The notes below the pieces were generated by a model that was not told where the DNA came from, ran no database searches, and saw only the letters and a list, made by a program, of their open reading frames with translations. A program made the translations under genes and the position numbers. Below are positions 34,603-52,081 of a stretch of 64,000 nucleotides of DNA, piece after piece. Numbering within the stretch: the first letter of the stretch is position 1; every line of letters starts with the position of its first letter. The DNA lies in NCBI GenBank assembly GCA_027886185.1, contig WOAB01000506.1, forward strand, positions 2,480,001 through 2,544,000, written 5' to 3'. This DNA is from Rheum nobile (lineage: Eukaryota > Streptophyta > Magnoliopsida > Caryophyllales > Polygonaceae).

Positions 34603-35305
34603 AAGTGATTTCTATGAGATAGATTAATACGTTAGAATTTTTCAAAATTAATTAATATATTAAACAAGCTTCGACCAATAAATTGTGTTTTTTTACTTGT
34701 CGAAGGTCCAATTCATGAATATCGGTTCAATACAATAATTATCTTTTCTAAAAACATTTTTGCATCTATCTATATATATAATAAAGGTGAGATTTAAATT
34801 CTCATGCCAAACCACGTTTAATTTATATATATTATCAATATCTAACATCGTCCACCACATCATCAAGTCTCTTAAAAAGAATTATAACAATGACTCCGGT
34901 TTAACTCGATGGATTTAGCTTGGGTAACAAATTGAAAGGTTAAATTTAGTTAGGAGCTAAGGAATGTTCCAACTAAGTTAAGTAAGATCAACTTTATAGT
35001 TACATGTTAATTAATCTAACATCTAACAATATCTCCTCTGAAGAAGGTAACATGAGTGATGCTAGGATTACATATTAACATTAGCGAGTCAAAATAAATC
35101 AAGATTTCGTCATTATTCACTCAAATTTCTTAAACAAAAGAACAAAATATATCTAAAAATAATAATATGATGAATGTTAATACCACCTTATATAATTTTC
35201 AATACATGCAAGTATTGTTATTACAATTTTATTTATCGTGCATTTGTGGTTTATATATGTTTTTTCGGTTCATAAATGATTTATGTTAGTACATTCAAAG
35301 AAAAC

Positions 35306-35903
35306 TGTAAATCAACTACCCTAATTTATGCAATTGTTTTTTACCAAATCGTTTTGACAAACCTCAAAAAGAGAAAACTCAAGAAAAGTGGACACATGAG
35401 TTGTTGACGCAATTCGAACAACAATGCTACGTCTGTGGAGCCTCAAGCGGGGAGACTCGCCCAATCCACTAAGCAACAAAGACCTCAAGAGTTTTACAGT
35501 TACAAGCAAGCACACAGACGACAAAAGAAAGAACTAGGGAAGAACAAGGCACACAAGCAAGACAAAAAAACAAGACAAGAGGAGAAGAAAGTCACATGAG
35601 AGGACACCACGAAAGCTTCCACAAAGCTCCGCACACAGAACAACCAAAGCACTCCACAATCTCCCTCTTTCTCTCTTTGTTCTTCATCTTTTTCTTTCTC
35701 CTTTACTTGATCTCAAACACCATCGGAAACCGCCATGGAAGCAACAGAGAAGAAACTCACACAGAGAATTTCTTAGAGGATTCACAAGAGGCGTTGAACA
35801 GTGAAGGAGATAAGGCGAGATTAGGATTTGCTCAAACCTTAAATAGGAAGCCTCAAATCTCCAAAGTGACGACGTCTCCAAAGTCGGGGTAAGAAAGTTG
35901 CCA
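35306..35903 (-). repeat. 3' LTR of the old Copia
   Basis: Repeat of 40401-41006. Both contain CTCAAGAGTTTTACAGTTAC and CTCCCTCTTTCTCTCTTTG. The RNase H reading frame runs into this LTR after losing its stop. Confidence 0.85.
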
Positions 35904-38900
35904 GATATGCAGGAAGTTCCTGCAAAATGAGAATTTGTCAGCAGTGACAATCTTGGTGCCAAAATCAGCAGGATTATACTCACTTTCACCTTCTTAACTT
36001 CAAACACTTTTTGTTCCACTCTATTTCTAGTATAGTGGTGTCTAACTTCAATATGTTTATATCTTTCATGAAACATAGAGTCCTTACACAAATACAAGGC
36101 ACTTTGACTGTCCATATGCAACACTGGCATCATGGGTACAACATGGATTTCACCAAGAATTTCAATCAACCAAATAACTTCCTTAGTTGCCTTAGTGGTT
36201 GCTATATACTCAACTTTTGTAGAAGATAACGCTACAACAGATTGTAGCTGAGACTTCCATAATATACAATTACCAACCCAGGTATAATAATATACAGTTC
36301 TGGACTTTTCGTTGTCCTTGTTACTAGCATAATCAGAATCAACATAACCATGAAGTTCAGAAGTTGAAGAATGCTCAGTGTAAATAAGACGAAGACTTGT
36401 AGTACCACAAATATATCTAAGCAAGAATTTCATAGCAATCCAATGACATTATGCGGGATTAGACATAAACCTACTGAGGACACAAATAGCAAAAGCCAAG
36501 TCAATTCGAATGCAAAGCATAACATACATAACAGAACCCACATCAACATCATAAGGCACATAAGACATCTTAGCAATTTCTTGAGCTGTAGTGGAACAAT
36601 CATTTTTAGTTAAGTCTAAATACCCTCCTAAAGGTATAGAAGTAGGTATAGAGTCAAATATATTGAATCTATCAAGCACCTTTTGCACATAGTCATTTTG
36701 AGACAGCCACATAGTCTTTCTTTTCCTATCTCTAATGATTTTTATACCTAGGATTTTTGTAGCAACCCCTAAGTCTTTCATGTCAAAGTGCAGTTTCAAG
36801 TCTCTTTTGACTCTAGCAACAAGTATCTTAGAATTGCACATTAACAAAATATCATCAACATATAACAACACATACAAAGGAGATTTAGACTTACACCCTT
36901 GAAATAAATACATGTATCATAACTTCTTCTCTGGAATCCAAGAATCAAATTTAATATTCCATTGCCTAGAGGACTGCTTAAGGCCATAAAAAGATTTATT
37001 TAACAAGCATACATGATCAGGATTAGCAAAATCCACAAAGCCCTTAGGTTGTTTCATATAAATACTTTCAAGCAAATCACCATGGAGAAAAGTAGTTTTT
37101 ACATCCATTTTTTTCAAGTTCCCAGTCAAACAAAACAGTCATAGCTAATAAGAGTCTCAATATATTATACTTAACCACATGAGCAAAAATATCATTATAA
37201 TCTATGCCCTCTTTTTGAGTAAAGCCTTCTGCAACTAGCCTAGCTTTATACCTTGGAAGATCACCGAGTGAGCTCCATCTTTTAACTTGTAGATCCATTT
37301 ATAGTCTATAAATCCAGCATTAGCAGGTTTAGGGAGTAACACCCAAGTTTTTTTAACATGCATAGACAGAACCTCCTCTTTCATAGCATCAAGCCAATAC
37401 TTAGCATGCAAGCATTATCTCTAGTCAACTGATAATCATGCCAAGTTTTCCACAACATGAGAATCATGCTCAGAGATAGGGTCAGAAGAGCTTACTTGCC
37501 CACCTAATTAGTGAGTAGATTTTTCCTCATTTGCCTCATTTTGGTCACTTTGACCATGCAGAACATCACTTTCATAACTTTGCCCTTGTTCAGCTGAGTC
37601 TATTGACTCAATTTGGTCACCTGAGTTATGACCACTGTCAAACTCATCCTCTCCTTCAATTTCTGCTTCATGAGGCCAGAAGAATATTTCTCTTTCTTCA
37701 TTGGTACCTGCATTCTCAACAATGACATCAATACGAGATTTAAAATGAAATTCATTTTCATTAAAGTCACATTTCTTGAAGTTATTACTTTATACCCATG
37801 AGGTTGTATAAGTAACAACTTGTACCCCTTAACACCCTCATGATACCCTATTATGACACACTTTTGAGCCCTAGACTGTAATTTACTTTGTGAGATGTAT
37901 GAGTATGCAGTACAACCACAAGGCTTTAAGTGTGTCAAGGTAGGTGTCTTACCAATCCACTTTTCATGTGGAGTTTTGAAGTCCACAATAGAAGAGGGTG
38001 ATCTAATAATGAGGTAGCAGGGAGTGATGACTGCATCACCCCATAAAGGGCTTTATACCAACACTAATGAGCATACACCTTGCTTTTTCAAGCAAGGTTC
38101 TATTCATTCTCTCAGCAACACCATTCTGTTGAGGTGTGCCAGGTACAGTAAGATGTCTTTAAATGCCAAATTGAAGACATGTATTATTAAAGGCATGGTT
38201 ACATAACTCAAGGCCATTACCAGTTTTGAGACACTTAAGCTTGTGATTTGACTCATTTTCAACATGAGCCTTCCAGTTTCTAAATGTGTTAAAAGCCTCG
38301 TCTTTAGACTTAAGCAAGTACACCCACATTTTTCTACAAAAATTTATCTATAAAAGAGATGAAATATTTTATCCCTCCTATAGTATCAACCTGGGCAGGT
38401 CCTTAAAGATCGGAATGGACATATTCAAGGGGTTTTCTAGCTTTATAGGTGGACTTGCTAAAGCTATGACAAGTTTTCTTGCCAAACACACAGTTTTCAC
38501 AAAAGCTCAAGTCTGTTGGCTTCTTATCAATGATGTTAGTCTTATACACATAGTTTAGACCCTTCATTCCTATGTGACCAAGTATGTTATGCCACATCTT
38601 AGTGAGATCTAGGGTCATCCAAAGTTGAAATATCAAGTTCAAGAGATGTTATAGCATGATACAACCCTCCTTTCTTAACACTCTTGATAAGAGATATGTC
38701 ATTTCTTTATGACTTCTCTTATACCACTATGGGTGTTGATATGACATCCTAGATCATCAAAGACATACTAAAACATGAGGTTTATCCTCAATCCATGTAC
38801 CCACCTGACTTGTTAAAGTGTCATCACTTTCCCATCAAACATCCTAATAGGGACTCTACCAATGCCTTTAATGGGTAAGGCAATATGCTCCCCTAAAAGG

Positions 38901-39822
38901 ACCTCCCCCCATCACATTCATGCAAAGATTCAAACAAGGTTCTATCATAAGTAGCATACATAGTACAACCAGTGTCCAAAATCCAAGCATCAGACACAAC
39001 ATGATAGGCACACATGAGAAGTTCATAAGGATAAGTAACATTAGACTCAGAAACAACAGCATTCATCTCATTTCCATTTTTAGTCTTGTCATCTTTAGAT
39101 TTCTTGTGGCAGTCTTTAATAAAATGACCCTTCTTGCCACAATAGTAACATGTTATGTTATCCTTTTCCTCATTCTCAGTTTTCTCAAACTTGACAGATT
39201 TTTTTCTATACTTTTTCTGAGAGTTCTTGTTGTTTTTTGTTCTTGCCCTTAGCCATTAACACTTCAGTTTTAGTCTTTAGAGTCAGTTTTCTTGTCATTC
39301 TTAGACTTAAAAACTTTCATGATCTCATTTTTCTCAAGTATAGACTCAATGATATTTATTGTATGACATCCTTCAAAGTGTCAAATTGTGAAGGCAAAGA
39401 ACTAAACAACAACACAGCTTGATGAGTATCTTTAATCTTGCCATCACATCTTTCTAGTTCTTGGGTCATCCCCAAAAACTTATCCAGATTTTCATTCAAT
39501 GACAGACTCACATCCATAAGAGATATCCTACTAGGCAAATAATTTAGACAAGTAGAGATCTTCTAAAGCTTTCCATAAGGATTTAGAGTCAGAGATACTC
39601 ACAACCTGATGAGCCATGTCGTCAATTAACCTAATCATGATTTCAGAATGAGCTTGCTCATCTAACTCGGTCTTAGCCTTAATTGAGGTGTTAGCAGCAT
39701 ATTCCCCCTTTTGCTGCTTTCCAGCATTTCTCCTTAATGAGCACGGCTTTCATCTTGACTTGCCACATGGCAAAGTCAGTGGTACCATAAAATGGTTTAA
39801 TCCTCACATTGTTTTCTGCCAT
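35904..39822 (-). pseudogene. Tork-like Copia gag-pol relic
   Basis: Gag starts at 39822 (MAENNVRIKPF) and is soon disrupted. The knuckle CYYCGKKGHFIKDC is at about 39150-39110. The pre-integrase finger is at about 38630-38420, with H-H and CENC motifs, and the post-core part of integrase at 37986-37880. RT has YVDDILLMCNS (about 36865-36830) and RNase H runs from about 36430 to 35950. Many stops and frameshifts separate the pieces. The decay agrees with the diverged LTRs. Confidence 0.85.
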
Positions 39823-40400
39823 GAGAAACTAAACAAGTTAGTAAACAAAATAGAAAATAAAAGAAAGGAAACCATAAGCACAAAATCTCTCACTCGAAGC
39901 AAAGTAGATAACAATTAACTTCCTTTGCAGGAATAAGAGAACTTGGTAAACACACAAAAGCACAAAGCATGCAAGACCTGTGAGATAAGGCTTACACCTA
40001 ACAAGCTAGGGCTTTGTCTCACAAAGTCTAGGTGTTTGTTGTCCACAACTCAAGAGGTCCATATTCTGTAAGATCTAAGAAGATCTACATGTGAGGAGCT
40101 TTCCTATCAACAACGAGAAAGAGGTCAAGAACAAGAGCAAAAACAAACTTAAAAGAGTATCTTGAGGTAGAGAGAACGTATAAACCCTAATTTCTCGAAG
40201 TTTGCCAAGATCTGAAAAGAACACCATCGCACTTTACCTCTAAGCACACTAAGGTAAAAAAATGACCATTTGCTTAAGTGGTAGAGATAGTCGTCTTCCA
40301 GAGACAAGGGGACAAGAGAATACTTTAGGAAACGTCACTCTCAACAAACCTCAAACACTTGCGGAAGCGAATAACAAGAGCCTTACCTCTGCTACCAATT

Positions 40401-41006
40401 TGTAAACTGAAAACCCTAGTTTGAGCTCACTGTAATCGTTTTTTTACCAAATCGGTTTGACAAACCTCAAAAAGAGAAAACTAAATAAAAGTGGACACAT
40501 GATTTGTTGACACAGTTCGGACAAATGTCCTACGTCTGCAGAGCCTCATGAGGGAGACTCGCCTAATCCACTAAGCAACAAAGGCCTCAAGAGTTTTACA
40601 GTTACAAGCAAGCACACAGGCGGTAAATGAAAGAAGTAGAGAAGAAACAAGGCACACAAGCAAGACAAAAAACATAGACAAGAGGAGAAGGAAGTCCCCT
40701 AAGAGGACACTGCGAAAGCTTCCACAAAGCCCTGCACACATAGCAACCAAAGCTCTTTACAAGCTCCCTCTTTCTCTCTTTGTTCTTCGTCCTTTTCTTT
40801 CTCCTTTACTTGATCTCAAATACCATCAGAAACCACCATGGAAGCAATAGAGAAGAAGCTCACAGAGAGCATTTCTCAAAGGATTCACAAGCGGAGTTGA
40901 ATAGTGAATGAGATAAGGTGAGATTACGATTTGCTCAACCCGTAAATATGAAGCCTAAAATCTCCAAAGCGATGTCGTCTCTAGATTTGGGGTAAGAAGA
41001 CTGCCA
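40401..41006 (-). repeat. 5' LTR of the old Copia
   Basis: Starts TGTAAACTGAAAACCC on the plus strand and ends with GACTGCCA. The interval 39823-40400 next to it is the untranslated leader of the element. Confidence 0.85.
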
Positions 41007-42026
41007 ACAAGTGAAGTAGACCAGGCCTAACAAAGGAAACGGCTCAATAGCATACGTACACAGAACAAGCTCATAATCACAACATAAGTCAAAACACCAA
41101 GCCTAGGTGCACCAAAGGGTGACTTAGCCAATAGGGCTCGATGGTGACTCGGATCATGTTCCTCACAATTCTTACTTCTACCTAGCCTATGTTCTTACTA
41201 AAATAACCTTAAACATACAAGAGTATATTACAACAATGGGATTAGCAAACATAACAAAAACCAAACCTGTTTTCAATGCATGTCATTTATAAACAGAATA
41301 TAAATAAATGATTTTTAAGATAATTAATCAAATATTATTGTATTACTTAGTTATCTATATATAATTGATACACACTAAAATCTTACGATTTTTGCATACG
41401 TGTTAGATTTAATTTAATTTTTGTAATCTTTATTTTATAAATCTAATGTATAGATGATAATGTTTTTAATGATTTAGGTACTAATTAATAATTTTTATTT
41501 ATTTTTATATAATTAATAATTAACAAATATAGAATTTATTATTTACCAAATCCGTATATGACACGGACAGTATACTAATTTAATAAACTAAACACACACA
41601 AAAATTAAACCACACAACCCAAACCCATACCCGAATTCCTTAACCTCCCCAAAACCCATTTAGGTGAGATTTTTCGCAAATATGGTTAAACAAACTCTAT
41701 TAATTCAAGCATTAATGATAATTACGAAGAGAAAAAGAAATAGCCAATCACTTACTGTACGTAGGACAGTACGAGTTACGTTCAACTTAAACCAAATAGG
41801 GCACTTTGCCATTGATGACACTAACAATAAGTGCAGAAAACTCAAGTGAAATTGAGGTGCAAAACCACTATAGCCTTTGGATTTTACGTCTACAATATAA
41901 ATAAGTGGGATGGAGATGGAAATTTGCACATCAAATCAGACTGATGAGATGTTGCACCTATATATACCTCTAAAAGCCAAAGAAAGTTACATAATGAGCA
42001 TGCATATGTTTAATCTTTCAAACTAA

Positions 42027-42374
42027 GGATGTGTTTGGATCACTTTATTTAGGATTTGTTTGTTAAAAATATTTATGAAGACATTTTTTATTGAAAAATT
42101 GAATTGTATAATAAAGTATTTTTGATGAGAAAAAATATTTTTATAGATAAGTATATTTTTTGTTAAAAAAGTGTGGTAGAAAAAAATCAAAATAATTTAA
42201 TGACACGTTTATTAAAGTTTAAAAAAGTATGTTTTTGAGAAGAAAAAAAAGGATATTATAAGTAATAAAGTTTGTATAAGTACTTTGCCAAACACATCCT
42301 CAGTGCATTAAGCTGTAATATAATGTGCACTTTATTGCAACTTAATGCACTAAACGGGGCGATCCAAACACACC
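42027..42374. mobile_element. Tourist-like (PIF/Harbinger) MITE
   Basis: Inverted ends GGATGTGTTTGGATC and GATCCAAACACACC are bounded by TAA on both sides (42024-42026 and 42375-42377). A 3-bp TAA/TTA duplication is typical of PIF/Harbinger elements. The element is 348 bp and non-coding. A second inward CCAAACACATCC lies at about 42290. Confidence 0.78.
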
Positions 42375-42377
42375 TAA

Positions 42378-44236
42378 ATGGTTGGATAAGTATTGTAAAG
42401 CTCTATTGCATTCACATGGGAGAACCATCTACTTATCGGAAGATCTCATATTCAGTTCCTCCCGTAAAAAAAACTCATAATTGTTGGAAGCTAATTTTTT
42501 CACATATGAAGTAGTTGGACATCAAAACCTATTATATAAAGCTAGTGGGTTACTCCTTCTATTGACAATCGATTTTATAATGAAATCTCACCGGACTTAT
42601 ATATTGAGCTTGTTTGCACTTATACGTGCACGACCCACAGTAACACAGACTTTCACATGGTATTGGAATAGGTTCGGTCTTGGGTCTAATTCTTGGTTGT
42701 TTGGGTTGGACTTAGCAAGATGTCAGCCACCCGTTGTTGGGATAGCTATAGAGAGATTGAAATGTTAAACTCATTGTCCAAGTGTCTAATGGGTCATGCA
42801 TGTCATTTGTAGTTGAGAGGCGTGTTGGAATATTATAATCTTCACACATAGGAAGTGAGAGGATATCAAAGCCTGGTATACAAAATTACTGGATTACCTT
42901 CTCCTGTTATCAATCAGTTTTAGGTTGAAATTTCATCGGCTTATATACTGGACTTATTTACGCTTTTGCTCTCGTACGTGCACGACCCTCGTTCTATCGA
43001 CCCACGTATTTTCACAATAATCATAATTTTCGTAGTTGGGAATTGTTGTTATCTCGAACATCTTTCAACATGTAACCAAATGATTCTAATAAATAAACCA
43101 ATTGGACCGACAAATATGGTTGATGTACAAGTCTAGCTAGTTGCAACTCGAGGATGAAGAATTGATCGAGTGACCAAATTTCAATTCCCTCCCATCCCAT
43201 CCCTCTCATTAACCACATTCTCTCGCACACACGTGTACCACAGCTTATGAGACATCACTATAATTATACAATCAAAACAAATGATTGAATCAGTTTTATG
43301 AGAAACTCTATCCTCAGTCCTCACACACACACACAAGTTTTGCTTCCTTCTGATCTCCTCCACCTCCTCTTGTCAACATCCACCGTATGGATCACATCTC
43401 CTACGCTTCATGATATGTACAAGTTTGACCAATGTTATGGTTGTAACATTGTTTACGTAATGACACTCTCAACGACTCAATTTCGACCTGGAAAAAATGT
43501 GCAATGTTAATACATACGTATGCTCTAAACTTGACATCAAATTCAACAATCAATCCAGTGTAGTCCCGCACATTTAGAGTCTAAGGAGTCGGGACGTGCG
43601 CACCTATACTTTGAGCAAACCAAGAGGGTGTTTCCCAGCATTATATTGACATAAGAAGAAAATTGTAGTAAGAAGATGGAAATGTAGAATATATACAAGT
43701 AGTGTTGGGTGAATGAGAAGAAGGTTGATTAAGAGTGAGAGAACTACTAGTGTGGATGAGAAACGGCCTGGCTGTTTCGTTCTCTTCCCCATTCAGCCAC
43801 TTGAATTATTGGGCTGTTTTTTCTTGGCCCACGAATAATTTATATGCTTATGTGGAAAGGAAATTATATATTGATATTATTTTGATGAGGGCAATATATG
43901 TTGTTTAATTAAAAAGTAGACTAGTAGGTGATATAATAGTGGCTAGCTAGTAGCTACTGTTGTTGATATGTACTTTGATTTAAAAGGTTGCGGCTTGCTG
44001 GGCCTGTGTGAAGTGCGTAGCTCTCTCCATCTTTATTTTCTTTTGAGCCACAACAACATGCCATCATTGCCTTCTTCTAGTTTAGATTCGTCCACTCTTG
44101 CTTTCTTGTTTTATAACCGGTTTCCGCTAATCTTTTTTCATAAATGGTACATGTTCTATTTCTATGGGTTCAAACCCGGGCCAAATCGAGAGAAAAAAAA
44201 AAATGAAATTTGAGTTCCTACCAAACTTTTCTCAGG
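42378..44236. other. Intergenic; contains a diverged repeat pair
   Basis: There is no recognisable gene. About 42481-42650 and 42829-42990 are diverged direct copies of one repeat. Shared parts include ATATGAAGTAG-type, TTATATA-TG and CGTGCACGACCC. They are possibly retroelement fragments. From 42990 to 44236 I see nothing assignable. Confidence 0.5.
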
Positions 44237-44239
44237 TTA

Positions 44240-44586
44240 GGCTATGTTCGGTAAATTCAATTGAAATAAAAACTAGAGTTGAATAAGTAGCTGAAATTGG
44301 AGTTGAAGCTGAATAACTAACTGGAGCTGAATTTATTAGCTTAATTATTTAAAAGCTATAGTTGGTGTTCGGTATTATAAGCTGAAATGAGATAAATATA
44401 AAATTCAGTTTGTTAATCTTCAACAATCTAGAGGGGTCACATTAAAAAAAATGAAAAAATTAAGTTACATTAATCTACTATAAACTCCCTAAGCTAGATT
44501 GACATTTTTTTACCGAACACTCATCGATTAGATTAAAAAGAAAATCAAGCTTCGTTAATCTCAAAAAAGCTTTGCCGAACGGAGCC
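44240..44586. mobile_element. Second Tourist-like MITE
   Basis: Inverted ends GGCTATGTTCGGTAAA and TTTGCCGAACGGAGCC are bounded by TTA on both sides (44237-44239 and 44587-44589). The element is 347 bp and non-coding. Its right half was later copied by the tandem duplication at 44421-45108. Confidence 0.78.
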
Positions 44587-45108
44587 TTAATCGAGATGGA
44601 AAACTAGGATATATTTATTTCAGACTTTAATTAAATAAGTACCGATTTTTATCTTATGTTCCAAGGTATGAAAAACGTAAAAAGTATCTGTAGAATACAT
44701 AAATTTTCTGTATTCTACAGATTGAGGCGGCGCATCGGGAACTTGAGCCGGATGCTATGGCCCTACAACAATCTAGAGGGGTCACATTTAAAAAAATGAA
44801 AAAATTAAGTTACATTAATCTACTATAAACTCCCTAAGCTAGATTGACATTTTTTTACCGAACACTCATCGATTAGATTAAAAAGAAAATCAAGCTTCGT
44901 TAATCTCAAAAAAGCTTTGCCGAACGGAGCCTTAATCGAGATGGAAAACTAGGATATATTTATTTCAGACTTTAATTATAAGTACCGATTTTTATCTTAT
45001 GTTCCAAGGTATGAAAAACGTAAAAAGTATCTGTAGAATACATAAATTTTCTGTATTCTACAGATTGAGGCGGCGCATCGAGAACTTGAGCCGGATGCTA
45101 TGGCCCTA
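44421..45108 (+). repeat. Recent 345-bp tandem duplication
   Basis: 44421-44765 is repeated as 44766-45108 with few differences (for example a 3-4 base indel near 44630/44975 and a G/A near 44739/45081). The unit contains the right half of the Tourist-like MITE, a spacer, and the first part of an exon-like sequence. High identity points to a young event. Confidence 0.92.
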
Positions 45109-45249
45109 CTCAAGAGGATACAGAAATTTTCTCAAGCTCAAGACATTGGGACACGGATTGCGACACATATTTTCACTAGGATCAGTTTTGCCATTGCTAA
45201 AGGAGTGGGGGCCCAGATTGTATCTCGGCTCCCCACTAACTTTTTGTGA
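45064..45249 (+). pseudogene. Orphan terminal-exon-like relic, 61 codons
   Basis: After a good acceptor (TATTCTACAG, ending 45063) an open frame runs to TGA at 45247-45249. It encodes an ordinary-looking peptide with HRELEPDAMALLKRIQKF and AQDIGTRIATHIF. The beginning of the same exon is present in the first copy of the tandem duplication (from about 44719), where it is cut after about 16 codons. No upstream exon is nearby. I do not recognise the protein. It may be a gene fragment carried by a transposon or the tail of a deleted gene. Confidence 0.4.
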
Positions 45250-45471
45250 CTATAATATAATTAATATTATTATTATAATAATAAATAAATAAAACTGTAG
45301 AATGATATTCTCATGATTCAAGTACTGATAGTCCATCCATACGAGTCAACTATTGATAGAAACTAGAAAGATATGCTCATGGGCCTACTACTGCAGAAGC
45401 CCAAACTATTTTATCCATTGGTCTAAGGAGAAGAGGCCCATAAAAAAAAAGGGCAATTACGTACTAACTAA

Positions 45472-45544
45472 CACGCCCGGTGGGACTCGAACCCACAATC
45501 GTCTGATTAGAAGTCAGACGCCTTATCCATTAGGCCACGGGCGC
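45472..45544 (-). tRNA. tRNA-Arg (anticodon UCU)
   Basis: The 73-nt cloverleaf has acceptor GCGCCCG paired with CGGGCGT (first pair G-U), D arm GCCT/AGGC, anticodon stem TCTGA/TCAGA with loop CTTCTAA (anticodon TCT at positions 34-36), and T arm GTGGG-TTCGAGT-CCCAC. There is no intron, and CCA is not encoded, as usual for plant nuclear tRNA genes. On the minus strand a T-run (complement of an A-run) is not placed directly after the gene. A short AT-rich tract follows instead. Confidence 0.97.
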
Positions 45545-46662
45545 TTTTTTTGTTTAGTCTTGCCTCCTCACTTATCAGTATGAAGACACCATCATTGCCT
45601 CCTTTCTAAATTTAATATTTTATGGCATTAATGGATCTTAACATTTATTTAATCTTGCCTCTTTAGTCCTTACTACTCAATAACAAATTGGATAACGTTT
45701 ACTTGTCTGTGTTATACTAACTAATTTTTTCATTTGTCGTTTTTTCGGCCTCTCGAATTGTCCAACATTTTTATCGGTTACTCGACTTCTTACCTTATCA
45801 AAAAAAAAAAAAAATTGGATAACGTTTTCCTTGCTACTCATGCACTTGCACCATCGGCCCTTCAGAGAATTCAACATCTTTTTTCTACTACAAAATCTAT
45901 AACTGTTGAACATAACTAAATATGAGTTCGTCAGACTGAACTCTTATTATGATAATTTCTTAAAGATTATCCAATGCGATAATTTAAGGTTATCTTTTTA
46001 GTTTGAAAGGATCCTAGACTCTAGTGTTTATCCTATATATAAAAAAAAGGACGATTTTCATCTCTCTTACCTAATTAATTGTCTAGAAAACATTAAAAAC
46101 AAGAAATAAACTTGATCAAAATTTATATCCTAATAAAGCGGTAACTAAATGGATCGGAGGAAGTGAAATTAGCAAAAAGATTGAAGATCTTACCATGTGG
46201 GTATCTCTCAGAGTAGAAGAGTACCAGTTAAAATTTGTAAAAATAATGAGCAAAAGATGATAATTCAATGCAATGAGCAAACCTGTTTATGAAAAGACAT
46301 AAAAAAACCATTAAGGTATGAACTCATCACAAATCTCAGCTACATGATCTGCACCATAACCTATGTGTTCCACACCATGACAACCTTCGGTACCCCTCAA
46401 GATTCGTTGTTTGAGATCCAAACCAAAATATTTCTCAACAAAAAGACAAACGAGAAGAGTCAAATGATTCACAGCCCTATTGCAAGCTTGAAACTTTGAA
46501 GTTGCCCAGATGACATGTTAATTGGAATTACTATACACTGCAATTTCAGTTAGTCGTTACTGAGTTTCTGACATCTAATGTTACCATCAGTATATTCTAC
46601 GTTTCTACAAAGACAGCTCAAACATCACCTGGTGAAGAAGAGAGCTTGCAGAAGGAAGACTA
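45545..46662. other. Intergenic region and 3' untranslated part of the acetyltransferase gene
   Basis: No reading frame of interest. An A13-14 tract lies near 45801-45814. The part nearest 46662 must contain the 3' UTR of the minus-strand gene. I could not fix a polyadenylation site. Confidence 0.5.
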
Positions 46663-52007
<5,345 letters not shown>

Positions 52008-52071
52008 TTGCCTTCCAGTTGTGTTGTGCCGAATACGCAAATTGAAGACGGATTTTCAGATTTAAAAGTCG

Positions 52072-52081
52072 TATTTATATA
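52072..52081 (-). promoter_or_regulatory. TATA box of the acetyltransferase gene
   Basis: The minus strand reads TATATAAATA 65-74 bases before the ATG at 52007. It would place the transcription start near 52045, leaving a short leader. The upstream in-frame ATG at 52040 would then lie only a few bases from the cap and is less likely to be used. Confidence 0.6.

Larger units (their letters stand above)
35306..41006 (-). mobile_element. Old, decayed Copia LTR retrotransposon (Tork-like)
   Basis: LTRs of about 600 bp lie at 35306-35903 and 40401-41006 with many differences and small indels. On the minus strand the primer binding site TGGTAGCAGAGG (next to 40400) follows the 5' LTR. The gag, integrase, RT, RNase H order is still recognisable. 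No clean target duplication (AAAAC versus ACAAG). It is nested within the Helitron-like element. Confidence 0.82.
34765..41578 (+). mobile_element. Non-autonomous Helitron carrying a nested Copia
   Basis: The 5' end reads TCTATCTATATATATAATA (34765), preceded by A. The 3' end has a hairpin (TCCGT at 41551-41555, ACGGA at 41563-41567) followed by CTAA (41575-41578) and T. TC...hairpin-CTRR, inserted between A and T without duplication, is the Helitron signature. Without the Copia at 35306-41006 it is about 1.1 kb and encodes no Rep/helicase. The two ends were paired by position and style. I could not confirm that they belong to one element. Confidence 0.6.

Noticed and set aside
44999..45292. 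97-codon frame over the tandem duplication
   Set aside because: It is in a different frame from the exon-like peptide and runs across intron and exon signals.
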